Shown here piece by piece: positions 42,414 to 49,922 of a DNA stretch of 64,000 bases. Numbering within the stretch: the stretch's first letter is position 1; the number at the start of each line of letters is the position of its first letter. The notes beneath the pieces were generated by a model, which saw only the letters and a list, made by a program, of their open reading frames with translations, made no database searches and was not told where the DNA came from. Source of the stretch: Haloechinothrix aidingensis (lineage in GTDB: Bacteria; Actinomycetota; Actinomycetes; Mycobacteriales; Pseudonocardiaceae); NCBI RefSeq assembly GCF_013450155.1, contig NZ_JACCKD010000004.1, positions 124,001 through 188,000 of the forward strand. Direction: 5' to 3'. Made by a program: the position numbers and the translations under genes.

Positions 42414-42848
42414 ATGAGCTCTGATCTGTTTGTCATCGTGCGCACGCTCGGCGAGGCGCCCGAACTGCTGGCCGCCTACAGTGACCGGGCCACCGCAGAG
42501 AATGCCGCTCACGAGCTGGGCGCTGGTCACCACGTCTCCCCTGTGCGGCATGCACCGTCGGACACGGGCCATGTGGCGCACGTATGGGAGTGCCGCGCCA
42601 CCGTGACCGATGATCGGTACGCAGTCGAGGAGCCCGCGCGGCTGGCGGGAGCGTCACGCATCGTCCTCGATACCAGTGACATGCCCGCCGAGAACGTCTA
42701 CGTCGACGAACAGGCCGCGAACCTCGAAGCCGCTGTACACGGCCACCGAGTCCACTATGTGCGCGCCTACGCCGCGCGCGCCGATCGAGCGCGCGAGCTT
42801 GCCGAAGGCAAAGCACGATCCTTAGCGGACACCCAACCAAATGTGTGA
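42414..42848 (+). CDS. Unknown protein, 144 aa
   Basis: ATG 42414 gives MSSDLFVIVRTLGEAPELLAAY, an alpha/beta start. A central segment (RATAENAAHELGAGHHVSPV) and a helical C-terminus follow. It is divergent from the DUF6221 gene. It is one of three plus-strand genes that interrupt the leftward late and early blocks. No family recognised. Confidence 0.6.
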   Translation: MSSDLFVIVRTLGEAPELLAAYSDRATAENAAHELGAGHHVSPVRHAPSDTGHVAHVWECRATVTDDRYAVEEPARLAGASRIVLDTSDMPAENVYVDEQAANLEAAVHGHRVHYVRAYAARADRARELAEGKARSLADTQPNV

Positions 42849-42869
42849 TGTAGACGACACACTATCTAC

Positions 42870-42899
42870 TTGCGTTAGTGAGTCGCTACGACGCATAAT
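42870..42899 (+). promoter_or_regulatory. Candidate sigma-A-type promoter
   Basis: TTGCGT (42870-42875) and CATAAT (42894-42899) are 18 bp apart. They precede a leader with a hairpin (42923-42931 pairing with 42956-42964) and the gene at 42990. The leader is about 85 nt long. Confidence 0.5.
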
Positions 42900-42989
42900 A
42901 GAAGTGTCCCGAAAGGCGGGGCGGCCCCCGGGAAACCGGGTGCTAGCACCACCCTCCGGGGGCCTAACTACAGAGAGGAAGGATCCGGA

Positions 42990-43367
42990 ATGAACGACAA
43001 GTTCACCGATGACCGGTTCTACGGGGTTCGCTACCACGAAAGCGCTGGTGAGGACCTTTACCAAGTGGCCGGTCGAATCTTGAGCGATCTCAAGCTCGAC
43101 CAGCACGAGGGCCGGTTGCCGAGCACTGTGGTCCTCGTGGTCGCAGTCTCCGGCAAGCTCATCACCGTTCAGGCTCACATCCAGGACGGCGACGAGTTCG
43201 CCCGGTGGGAAGCGGAGACGATCCGCAACAGGGCGACCACAGTCGCCGACCGGTACAACTGGCGGGGGGTGCACAACCGGAACGACGTCCGCTACGACTT
43301 CGCTTGTAGCGTGCGCGGAGTCCGGGGCCGGCTCGACGCCTGGTCGCTAGGCTCGATCATCGGGTGA
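42990..43367 (+). CDS. Unknown protein, 125 aa
   Basis: ATG 42990 follows agaggaagg. Alpha/beta sequence with a hydrophobic strand pair (LPSTVVLVVAVSGKLITVQA) and a C-terminal YDFACSVRG segment. Expressed from its own promoter with a structured leader and its own terminator (43375-43403), so probably transcribed in the lysogen. No family recognised. Confidence 0.6.
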   Translation: MNDKFTDDRFYGVRYHESAGEDLYQVAGRILSDLKLDQHEGRLPSTVVLVVAVSGKLITVQAHIQDGDEFARWEAETIRNRATTVADRYNWRGVHNRNDVRYDFACSVRGVRGRLDAWSLGSIIG

Positions 43368-43374
43368 TCCGGAG

Positions 43375-43403
43375 CAGGGCGGCGGCAGCCAGCCGCCGCC
43401 CTG
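43375..43403 (+). terminator. Hairpin terminator
   Basis: cagggcggcggc (43375-43386) pairs with gccgccgccctg (43392-43403) across a 5-nt loop, 8 bp after the 42990-43367 stop. A second hairpin (43433-43464, stem gtcccggcg) lies in the leader of the following gene. Confidence 0.8.
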
Positions 43404-43504
43404 GCCTTCCCTCTCTGGGGATCCAAGAAATAGTCCCGGCGGCTCTAGCACAGCACGCCGGGACGAGGAAAGAATCCGTATAGCCAGGATACGAGGTGTC
43501 CAGG

Positions 43505-43741
43505 ATGCCGCGCAAGCCCCTACCGGAGCCACGCGAGGTGGACCGCGTGCGTGCGCTCGCCGCCGAGCTTGCCGAGCTCGAGGAGCGTGTCAGGCAGCTG
43601 AGGGCGGAACGCAACAGCGCAATGGTCGACGCCAAGCTCGCCGGCGCTACCGGCGACCAGCTCGCCCGCGCGACCGGCATGACGCGCCGCAACGTCCACG
43701 GCGCGCTGCAGTCAGCAGGCTACGACTACAGCTCAGACTGA
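43505..43741 (+). CDS. Small HTH protein
   Basis: A 78-aa protein from ATG 43505 (gagg 8 nt upstream; GTG 43496 is an alternative). A charged helix (VRALAAELAELEERVRQLRAE) is followed by a helix-turn-helix (GATGDQLARATGMTRRNVHGAL). It resembles small DNA-binding helical regulators of actinomycete mobile elements. It is convergent with the early operon's last gene, with no gap (43741/43742). Confidence 0.7.
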   Translation: MPRKPLPEPREVDRVRALAAELAELEERVRQLRAERNSAMVDAKLAGATGDQLARATGMTRRNVHGALQSAGYDYSSD

Positions 43742-44443
43742 TCACTCCTCGTCCGGCGACACATCGACGCTCTCTACAGGACCGGCAGCGCCTTCGGCGC
43801 CGCTGCGCACGCGTGCGGGCGGGTCGCGGCGCTCGGCGTACTCGATCGTCCGCCGCAGCGATTCGAGATGCTGCGGTGTCGACCATGTCTCGCCGCAGTG
43901 CAGGCACACGCACCCTCGGTCGTGCTCCATCGACAGGGCCGGTGTCTGGACGTTCTCACCGTCCTGGTGCCGCCACACCATACGGGTGCCGCACTCCGGG
44001 CAGGCTGCGGCGACGGTGATGTGCCGCTGCGGATCGAGTAACCCGCGGATCGCTCGCTTGAGGGCGCGCAGCTGCTCCAGCATCGTCGCGACAGCGCGCG
44101 GATCGGTCCAGCGACCGACGATGCCGGCGACAGCGCGGATGCGCTCCTCGGGCGTGACGGTGTCCTGCGCGAGCGCCTGAACGTGCATCGCTGCGGCATC
44201 GCGCTCAGCCTGCTGCAGCAAGGCGAGCGCGGCCAGGTCGGCCGGCGATCTTGTGGAGCTACGGCCACCAGCCTTACCGTTCTCCGATCCGGTCTCGACG
44301 GCCTCGCGCAGCTGGGCGAGCAGGGACGGTTCGGGGTGGATCGTGACGCCGCCATCGTCGCGGTCGGCGGCGCGGTGCACGGTGTCGGCGAGGTCGCGCA
44401 CGGTCTGGCGTACGTCGTCATGCAGGTCGTGCAGCTCACTCAT
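43742..44443 (-). CDS. Zinc-ribbon phage protein
   Basis: A 233-aa protein from ATG 44443 (caggag site). The N-terminal two-thirds is helical (DVRQTVRDLADTVHRAADR, then LRALKRAIRGLLDPQRHITV). The C-terminal third has CPECG and CLHCGETW, a four-cysteine ribbon likely to bind nucleic acid. Proteins of this layout recur in the early regions of actinophages. Last gene of the early operon. Confidence 0.75.
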   Translation of the reverse strand: MSELHDLHDDVRQTVRDLADTVHRAADRDDGGVTIHPEPSLLAQLREAVETGSENGKAGGRSSTRSPADLAALALLQQAERDAAAMHVQALAQDTVTPEERIRAVAGIVGRWTDPRAVATMLEQLRALKRAIRGLLDPQRHITVAAACPECGTRMVWRHQDGENVQTPALSMEHDRGCVCLHCGETWSTPQHLESLRRTIEYAERRDPPARVRSGAEGAAGPVESVDVSPDEE

Positions 44444-44643
44444 GCGGCGCTCCTGACAGGGGTGTCGGTGGGCGTTGGGTGACCGGGCGCGTCCATCGGG
44501 ATCGAGGACCACACCACGGCGTTATAGGCGTACGACGGCGGTAGCCGACTGTGGTGCGGCAGCGGCTGGTGGGGCCACCAAGCGCTGCGTTCGATACCGG
44601 GCAGGTCGGTGGCGTCGAGCTGCCACGAGATTGGTCCGAGCAT
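44440..44643 (-). CDS. Unknown 67-aa protein
   Basis: It overlaps the next gene as ATGA and is rich in Pro/Trp/His (WWPHQPLPHHSRLPPSY). No family; support is the overlap and frame placement. Confidence 0.5.
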   Translation of the reverse strand: MLGPISWQLDATDLPGIERSAWWPHQPLPHHSRLPPSYAYNAVVWSSIPMDAPGHPTPTDTPVRSAA

Positions 44644-44652
44644 GGCGTCTCC

Positions 44653-44889
44653 TCAGCGGATGATCGGTGGCCACATGCGGCGCTCGCCGTAGGTGTAGCC
44701 CGGTGGCTCCGGCGTCGCCGCCAGCGCCACCTGGGGTGAGCCGCCCGGGCCCTCACGGTTGCGCAGGTGTCGCATGGCCTCGGTGTGCGACTCGTACGGC
44801 CCGAGCGGCTCGCGGGCGGTGAACCCGTACCGAGGTAACTCGATCACCCATCCGCTATCGCCCTTGGTGATTCGCGGCCTGCGCTTCAC
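44653..44889 (-). CDS. Unknown 78-aa protein
   Basis: GTG 44889 overlaps the upstream stop as GTGA. KGDSGWVIELPRYGFTAREP suggests a small beta domain. No family recognised. Confidence 0.55.
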   Translation of the reverse strand: MKRRPRITKGDSGWVIELPRYGFTAREPLGPYESHTEAMRHLRNREGPGGSPQVALAATPEPPGYTYGERRMWPPIIR

Positions 44890-45107
44890 TGATCGCTCCT
44901 CTCCTGGTCGTAGCGTGCGTCGTGGTAGCCGGCGATGGGCCGGCGGCCGCCTCGTCGGCTGGGGCGGCTGCAGGGATGCCCCACGCCGGCGCCGCAGGTG
45001 GGGCATGGCCGGCGGCGCGGGTTGGGGCGGTTGGTTTCCGGCTCGATCCCGGTGGGTGTCCACCGCCACAGCCCGGGCCCGTCGCTGTAGCGGCGCCGGC
45101 GAGTCAC
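44886..45107 (-). CDS. Phage zinc-finger protein
   Basis: A 73-aa protein with CPTCGAGVGHPCSRPS and a following HDARYD. This Cys3/His arrangement is found in a family of DNA-binding-type phage zinc fingers. Overlaps both neighbours by 4 bp. Confidence 0.65.
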   Translation of the reverse strand: MTRRRRYSDGPGLWRWTPTGIEPETNRPNPRRRPCPTCGAGVGHPCSRPSRRGGRRPIAGYHDARYDQERSDQ

Positions 45108-45589
45108 GGCGGGTCACCCTTGACCAGCTGAAAGTCGTCGTCACGTGCGTAGCCGAGTAGGCGCTGCAGCCGGTAGCGCAGCAGGAACTCCCACGCCAGG
45201 TTCTCCGGCCCGGTCAGGCGGTCGACGGTTGCGTGCTCGCTCTCGTCCGCACGGAATCGGATCTCGGCGACGAGACCGCGGATCAGCTCCTCATCGGACT
45301 GGCGCTGGCGCTGCAACATCACGAGTGAGGAGCATTCGCGGTGGTAGAGCCCTGTCTCGCCTTGCCACCAGCGTCCGCGTGACCGATGCCACTGGTGGGA
45401 CACGTTCGGCCAGTAGTAGCCGCGGCCGGCGATCGTCCAGAATCTCCGCCATCCACGCCACGGACGGCGCCATGTGGCGTGACTGTAGCGGGCCTGCCAG
45501 CGCGCCTCGCCGGGCTTGGCGTCAAAGCTACGATCGCGCCGGGGCCACGGTCGTACCACTTCGAACGCGACGGTGAGTGGTGAATGCAT
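45104..45589 (-). CDS. Unknown Arg/Trp-rich protein, 161 aa
   Basis: From ATG 45589. Unusually rich in Trp and Arg (TWRRPWRGWRRFWTIAGRGYYW), followed by helices (LIRGLVAEIRFRADESEHAT). No family recognised; the aromatic-basic stretch suggests nucleic-acid contact. Confidence 0.6.
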   Translation of the reverse strand: MHSPLTVAFEVVRPWPRRDRSFDAKPGEARWQARYSHATWRRPWRGWRRFWTIAGRGYYWPNVSHQWHRSRGRWWQGETGLYHRECSSLVMLQRQRQSDEELIRGLVAEIRFRADESEHATVDRLTGPENLAWEFLLRYRLQRLLGYARDDDFQLVKGDPP

Positions 45590-45669
45590 CACGAGCTCCT
45601 CGGTTTCTCCGGTTTGGGGCAGAGTTCGGTGTGGATGTGCGGGAACGTCGGCACACCACGTCGATGAGG

Positions 45670-45942
45670 TCAGCCGTCGGTTCCTCCTGATCCGGCCCTG
45701 GGATGGTGGCGCCAGCGCACACGGGTCCACCAGTGAGCCGGCATCCAGCGGCTGCTGACCTCGTGGTCAGCGAGCATGCACAGGTGGAAATGCCACAGGC
45801 GCCCGCAGTCGTCGCAGCGCCACAGGTCACCGACCTGCCCGTCGTGGACGAAGAAGTCTGCCGCAAAGCTGGAATGAACTTTGCGGGTCGGTACGGGGCA
45901 CTCGTGTGGCTGCGGTGCAGGCTGTCGCTTAACCCACGTCAT
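45670..45942 (-). CDS. Zinc-ribbon protein, 90 aa
   Basis: HECPVP and LWRCDDCGRLWHFHLC supply a knuckle; the aromatic CGRLW motif is common in ribbon folds. The start ATG overlaps the small membrane ORF upstream by 14 nt. Confidence 0.6.
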   Translation of the reverse strand: MTWVKRQPAPQPHECPVPTRKVHSSFAADFFVHDGQVGDLWRCDDCGRLWHFHLCMLADHEVSSRWMPAHWWTRVRWRHHPRAGSGGTDG

Positions 45943-46069
45943 CGGACCGCTCCGCGCTGCGCAGGCCGGGGTCAGTGGCTCCCCGGTCGATCACACCGAG
46001 GCCGAGGTCGCGGCGTTCACACCAGGCGATGTAACCGACGAGGGCGGTGATGAGAAGCAGTATGAGCAT
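45929..46069 (-). CDS. Small membrane protein, 46 aa
   Basis: ATG 46069 has ctggag upstream. MLILLLITALVGYIAW is a single transmembrane helix, followed by a charged tail. It fills the gap below the initiator gene. Too short for routine detection. Confidence 0.55.
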   Translation of the reverse strand: MLILLLITALVGYIAWCERRDLGLGVIDRGATDPGLRSAERSDDVG

Positions 46070-46083
46070 CGTGGGATCTCCAG

Positions 46084-46764
46084 TCAGGCGGTTTGGGGCA
46101 GGGATTGTGGATCGTGGTCGGGTGCTCGCGCGCGCGGAAGCGACTCACCTTGGGAGGTCTCTACACGCATGGTCTTGGTAGGTGGGTGGTCTATGTGGGT
46201 GGTAGTAGGCCACCCAGGTGGCCTCCCGATCGTTGATTTTGGCCTCCCAATCGCCTCGGGGTGGTCGCTGTGTGGCCTCTCAATCGCGTCACCCGCCTCC
46301 GATTCAGGGGCCATCTGAGTGGCCTCCGGATTGGAGTTATCCACAGGCTCGTCCGGTGTGGACGAACTCGATCGGGAGGCCACCTGAGTGGCCTGTGATT
46401 GTGGACGCTCGTCAGGGTCGAGAACGGTGACGCGGTCGAGGAGATCGACGGGGATCGTCAGCTGATGCTCGGTGGTGCGGCCTTGCCCGCCACGGCCGCC
46501 GCCGCGCCGGGCGACGGTGAGGAGCCCGAGCCCGCGCAGCTCGGCCAGAGAGCGCTTCACGCTGCGCTCGGATTGGCCAGAGACCGACGCCAGCACGTCG
46601 AGCCCGGGTCGCACTCGTGACCCATCGGGATCGGCATAGGTGGCGAGGATGAGGGCGAGAAACTTCACGCGCACGGGCAGCACGACGCGGCGCATGACCC
46701 GCTCCCACTCGAATCGGCCGGCTGGCCGGGGCGGTTCGACGTGTTCCTGGTCGTGCGTTGTCAA
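46084..46764 (-). CDS. Winged-helix replication-initiator-like protein
   Basis: A 226-aa protein. Residues about 18-95 form a winged helix (VKFLALILATYADPDGSRV, LASVSGQSERSVKRSLAELR, then the basic wing ARRGGGRGGQGRT). The C-terminal 120 residues are low-complexity. Their DNA is a block of iterons, dyads and a DnaA box (46208-46401). This is the layout of lambdoid O initiators, which carry their origin inside their own gene. No helicase loader or helicase is recognised nearby. An HTH regulator is the alternative reading. Confidence 0.7.
   Translation of the reverse strand: MTTHDQEHVEPPRPAGRFEWERVMRRVVLPVRVKFLALILATYADPDGSRVRPGLDVLASVSGQSERSVKRSLAELRGLGLLTVARRGGGRGGQGRTTEHQLTIPVDLLDRVTVLDPDERPQSQATQVASRSSSSTPDEPVDNSNPEATQMAPESEAGDAIERPHSDHPEAIGRPKSTIGRPPGWPTTTHIDHPPTKTMRVETSQGESLPRARAPDHDPQSLPQTA
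46208..46401. repeat. Candidate phage replication origin: iterons, dyads and DnaA box
   Basis: Six copies of a 13-14 bp element near TGGCCTCCCAATCG are present: 46219-46232, 46240-46253, 46273-46286, 46320-46333, 46389-46401 and, inverted, 46369-46382. Three dyads GGCCA-N6-TGGCC lie at 46208-46223, 46309-46324 and 46378-46393. A perfect DnaA box TTATCCACA lies at 46337-46345. All are within the initiator gene's C-terminal coding region, which explains its odd protein sequence. Confidence 0.7.
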
Positions 46765-47150
46765 CCGACCCCCTCGCTACGGGCGCGTGAGCGGCGCTTC
46801 TGGATGCGATCGCGAATCCTGCGCACTTCTGGCTCGGGGCGCATGAGGTAGGCGGCCGACTCGCCCGGGGTGATGCCGCGGTCCATGAGCTCTGCGATGT
46901 GCGCCTCGAAGGTGTCGGAGACAGCGGGGTCCGGCCGGGACGGGTGCGGCAACTGGCGTCGCTCGTCCTCGGTGAGTCCGCCCCACACGCCGTAGCGCTG
47001 GCCAGTGTCGAGCGCGTAGCGCAGGCATCGCTCTCGCACAGGGCAGGAACCGCACACGCGCTTGGGCAGCTCGGCGTCGCCGGTAAACGGAAAGAATATC
47101 TCCGGGTCGTACTGCCGGCACAGCGCCTTGTTCCGCCAGGTGTCAGTCAT
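46761..47150 (-). CDS. Phage WhiB-like Fe-S regulator
   Basis: A 129-aa protein. Four cluster cysteines (Cys11, 33, 36, 42) are in the pattern C-N21-CxxC-N5-C. The G(V/I)WGG turn (GVWGGLTEDERR) follows, then a basic C-terminal tail (RIRDRIQKRRSRAR). Phage WhiB proteins can override host WhiB regulators, for example in septation or superinfection control. Overlaps the initiator gene by 4 bp. Confidence 0.92.
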   Translation of the reverse strand: MTDTWRNKALCRQYDPEIFFPFTGDAELPKRVCGSCPVRERCLRYALDTGQRYGVWGGLTEDERRQLPHPSRPDPAVSDTFEAHIAELMDRGITPGESAAYLMRPEPEVRRIRDRIQKRRSRARSEGVG

Positions 47151-47177
47151 GGGTCCTCCTCGGCTGCTGGGTGGTGG

Positions 47178-47369
47178 TCAATCGATGACGGCGCGCCACT
47201 CGTCGACCGAGGCGACGACCCCGCGGGCATCGACCGTCGCGGCGGCCGCAGCGAGGGTGGCGTGCACCTGCGCAGCCGCGAGCAGCTCGTGGACACGGCC
47301 CGCCCAGACGTCCATGTCGGACATGACGAGCATCTCCTCGGCGAGGCGGTAGTGCTCGGGACCGGTCAT
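47178..47369 (-). CDS. Small helical actinophage protein
   Basis: A 63-aa protein. The pattern EHYRLAEEMLVMS followed by AAAQVHATLAAAAATVD is a recurrent helical mini-protein of actinophage and integrative-element early operons. Function unknown. Confidence 0.65.
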   Translation of the reverse strand: MTGPEHYRLAEEMLVMSDMDVWAGRVHELLAAAQVHATLAAAAATVDARGVVASVDEWRAVID

Positions 47370-47650
47370 CGCCTCCTCCTACGGTGTCGGTCAGCGTCGG
47401 GGCAAACGGCGAAGTGGGCCGTATGCAGAGCGCGACCCTGGGCGCGGGCGCCGGCCGCCTGAGGCGCATTGAGTACGCCGGCGATGAGCTCGCGGCCGCG
47501 GTCAGCGATCAGCACGTTGCCGCGCTCGCTCGGGGTCGGGTCGACCGGCATCGACGCGCCGCGCGTGGTCACGGCCCACACGATCGGCCTGCCGCACGAG
47601 CTGCACTTGTCGCGCCACGGCGCCCACGTGTCTCTCTCCGGTGTGGTCAT
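47366..47650 (-). CDS. Zinc-knuckle protein, 94 aa
   Basis: From ATG 47650. CSSCGRPIVWAVTTRGASMP and PVDPTPSERGNVLI match a small ribbon family common in phages of this group. A later HFAVCPDADRHR adds a third cysteine. Overlaps both neighbours by 4 bp. Confidence 0.7.
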   Translation of the reverse strand: MTTPERDTWAPWRDKCSSCGRPIVWAVTTRGASMPVDPTPSERGNVLIADRGRELIAGVLNAPQAAGARAQGRALHTAHFAVCPDADRHRRRRR

Positions 47651-47787
47651 ATCTCGCTCCTCGTGGTGTGGGGGTGGTGTGCGGCGCAGGTACAGCTCGC
47701 GGGGTGGGTTCCGTTCATGGCCGTCCTTCGCCACCGGTCTCGGCCGGGACCCAGCCTCCGGCAGGTGGCGTTGACGCCGCACACCAC
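47647..47787 (-). CDS. Cys-rich mini-protein
   Basis: The reading frame ends ATGA-coupled to the next gene. From GTG 47787 it gives 46 residues with CGVNATC and CTCAAHH. From ATG 47718 it gives only 23 residues. The tight packing favours the longer form. Function unknown. Confidence 0.35.
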   Translation of the reverse strand: MVCGVNATCRRLGPGRDRWRRTAMNGTHPASCTCAAHHPHTTRSEI

Positions 47788-47801
47788 GACTCGGGGCGGC
47801 G

Positions 47802-48035
47802 CTAGTCCGCCGTGGGTGGTCGGCAGGTCGTGCACGCGCAGAGCAGCTGGCCGTGACTGTCGAGGCCGACGCCCGACAGCTCGCGGCGCCAGCGTCGCCG
47901 GCCGCAGAACGCGCACTGGAATCGCCAGCGACGCAGGAGCCGGCGTAGGTTTGCTGGCTCGACGACGTGGTGTGCGCCGCACGCGCCGCAGTCCCACTCG
48001 ACGGGTACGTCGCTGGTCAGATCAATCTCCGGCAT
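47802..48035 (-). CDS. Zinc-ribbon protein, 77 aa
   Basis: From ATG 48035, overlapping the recombinase stop by 14 nt. Three pairs (CGACGAHH, CAFCGRR, CACTTC) suggest two zinc sites. Basic between the pairs (RRLLRRWRFQ). Function unknown. Confidence 0.65.
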   Translation of the reverse strand: MPEIDLTSDVPVEWDCGACGAHHVVEPANLRRLLRRWRFQCAFCGRRRWRRELSGVGLDSHGQLLCACTTCRPPTAD

Positions 48036-48933
48036 CGCGTGGTCCTTCCTGGTCGGTACCGAGGTCGTGCCAGACGGCCTCGGTGGCATCGCGTAGGGCG
48101 GTGACGTCCATGGCGGCGTAGCCCGACGTGGTGGATGGGCTCGCGTGCCGCATGAGTCGCTGGGTCGCGAGCAGGTCACGGGTCTGGCGGTGCACGCGGG
48201 TGCCGTAGAGATGGCGCAGGGAGTGAGCGCTGCCGGGCACGTCGTGCTCGCGCATGATCCGGCTGATGGCGTGGGAGAGCCCGTCCACGGTGTATCCTCG
48301 GCCGTAGCGACCGCGCACGGCCGGCGCGTCAGGCGGCAGCGCGCGCAGCCGGCGGGCTAGCTCGGGCGGGATCGGCACGCGCCACTCGCTGCTCCCCTTG
48401 CCGCGCATGCGCAGCACGTATCCCTCGTCGTCACGCTCGACGTGCTGCGGCTCGACACGGGCGATCTCATGCACCCGCAGCCCGGCGAAGACCGCCAGGG
48501 CGACCGGTAGCCACTCGTCGGTGCCGTCGAGCTCGGTCAGCATCCGCCGCACGGCCGCTTCGGGCGCCGGCCGAGGCAAGTTCGCCCGGACGCGGGGCGC
48601 GTCGAGCCGCCGTGTCGGATCGTCCTCGCGCAGATCCTCGCGCAGCGACCAGTCGTAGAACGTCCTCAGATGACTGAGGTAGCCGCGCCGCGTCGACGGG
48701 GCCCGGCCGACGAGGCCGCGCCACCACCGGCGCAGCTCGCGCTCGGCGACGTCCTCCAGCCGGTCGCCGACCTGGCGCTGCACGCGCGTGAGGAGCAGGT
48801 ATTTCGATCCGAGCGTGGACGGTGCGGCGCCACGGTCACGGCACGCGGCCAGGTGCGCCGCGATCGTCGCCGTCTGCTCATCCTCGGCGAGGCCGCGCAA
48901 CCACTCACCTACCTTCGCGGGGACGAATGCCAC
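48022..48933 (-). CDS. Tyrosine recombinase, internal
   Basis: A 303-aa protein with a SAM-like N-terminal core-binding domain and a full catalytic set: Arg153 (AGLRVHEI), Lys179 (RGKGS), His237-x-x-Arg240 (HSLRHLYG), His263 and Tyr272 (SGYAAM). It is about 9 kb from attR and embedded in the early operon. It is therefore unlikely to be the integrase of this prophage, which has a serine integrase at its end. A Xer-like resolvase, a DNA-inversion role or a captured integrase are possible. Confidence 0.85.
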   Translation of the reverse strand: MAFVPAKVGEWLRGLAEDEQTATIAAHLAACRDRGAAPSTLGSKYLLLTRVQRQVGDRLEDVAERELRRWWRGLVGRAPSTRRGYLSHLRTFYDWSLREDLREDDPTRRLDAPRVRANLPRPAPEAAVRRMLTELDGTDEWLPVALAVFAGLRVHEIARVEPQHVERDDEGYVLRMRGKGSSEWRVPIPPELARRLRALPPDAPAVRGRYGRGYTVDGLSHAISRIMREHDVPGSAHSLRHLYGTRVHRQTRDLLATQRLMRHASPSTTSGYAAMDVTALRDATEAVWHDLGTDQEGPRDAGD

Positions 48934-48987
48934 TCGGTCACCTCCTCGGGGTGGAGCGGGACGAGTCTCCCGACGGGAAACAGGAAT

Positions 48988-49200
48988 TCATCGGTCTGAG
49001 CGACCGGCGCTGGCAGCGCGGATCGTTGCGGGTCTCGGCATCGGCGGCAGCCGGCGCGCGGCGCCGCACTCCCACACCGCCACGACTTCGTACACCCACA
49101 TCCGCTCCGACCGGCCGCACGCCGGGCACCGAGTCGGCGGCCGGTCCACGGTGTGGAGCAGTTCGCCCCACCATTCGCTCGCTCCCTCCCTGCCAGTCAT
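48988..49200 (-). CDS. Zinc-knuckle protein, 70 aa
   Basis: CPACGRSERMWVYEVVAVWECG has a CxxC and a third cysteine. Followed by a basic Pro/Arg tail. Overlaps the coiled-coil gene by 4 bp. Function unknown. Confidence 0.55.
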   Translation of the reverse strand: MTGREGASEWWGELLHTVDRPPTRCPACGRSERMWVYEVVAVWECGAARRLPPMPRPATIRAASAGRSDR

Positions 49201-49922
49201 GCCCAGCCCGCCAGCTCGTCACGGATGCGGTCCCACATTTCCTCCGGCTCGGGTCGCGGGTCGTCGCGGCGGACGCGGTCCCGCGGGTATGTGGCGCCGC
49301 AGTCGCACGGCTCCGGCGGCCGCGACGGATCCGGCCACGGGTAGAAGTGCCGATGCCGGGCGGTGTCGGCGGTCGCGGCCTCCAGCTCCCGGCGCACCTG
49401 CGCCAGCTCGTCGGCCAGCGCGGCATTCTCGTCCCGCAGCTCGTCCTGCTCGGCGGTTAGTTCGCTTACCTGCGTAGCGAGCGCAACAATGCGTTCCTGC
49501 CGCTCGTCGCGATCCGCCTCGAGCCGAGCGACCGCCTCCTCGCGCAGCGCCTCCTCGGCGTGCCACAGGCGATTGAGGTCCTTGGCGGCGTCCCACCACG
49601 ACGCAGCCCGGTCGGCCGCGCGGCGCAGAGTCGCATTACGCGTCCGCACCTGATCGCGGTCCTGGGTCACTCGCACGAGCTGGTCCTCGAGCTCGTCGTA
49701 CGCCCGGCGTAGCCGCTCCAGCTCGGCGCGCGACTCCTCCCCCTCGCCCAGCGACGCCTCGCCAGCCGCCGGGCGAGGCGTCGCCATCTGCGCCTGCGCC
49801 GCCTGCGCGAACGCCTCGATCACATCCCGCGGCGTCGGATCCTGACCGTCCCGCTGCATCCGCGCGTCCGCACGCTGCAGCGCAACCAGCACAGGAGACC
49901 GGTCGGTGTGCATCGCAGTCAC
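49197..49922 (-). CDS. Long coiled-coil phage protein
   Basis: A 241-aa protein. Residues about 65-190 are an almost continuous coiled coil (ERLRRAYDELEDQLVRVTQD, then SELTAEQDELRDENAALADE). A C-terminal CDCG knuckle follows. GTG 49922 overlaps the upstream stop as GTGA; ATG 49913 is an alternative. Possibly a scaffold for other early proteins. Confidence 0.65.
   Translation of the reverse strand: MTAMHTDRSPVLVALQRADARMQRDGQDPTPRDVIEAFAQAAQAQMATPRPAAGEASLGEGEESRAELERLRRAYDELEDQLVRVTQDRDQVRTRNATLRRAADRAASWWDAAKDLNRLWHAEEALREEAVARLEADRDERQERIVALATQVSELTAEQDELRDENAALADELAQVRRELEAATADTARHRHFYPWPDPSRPPEPCDCGATYPRDRVRRDDPRPEPEEMWDRIRDELAGWA

Noticed and set aside
46208-46401. Repeats considered as a CRISPR-like array
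   Set aside because: Repeat spacing is irregular, orientation is mixed, the segment is coding, no cas genes are near, and a DnaA box is embedded; origin iterons fit better.
48022-48933. Tyrosine recombinase considered as the prophage integrase
   Set aside because: It is internal and about 9 kb from attR, whereas the serine integrase starts 23 bp from the duplicated core.
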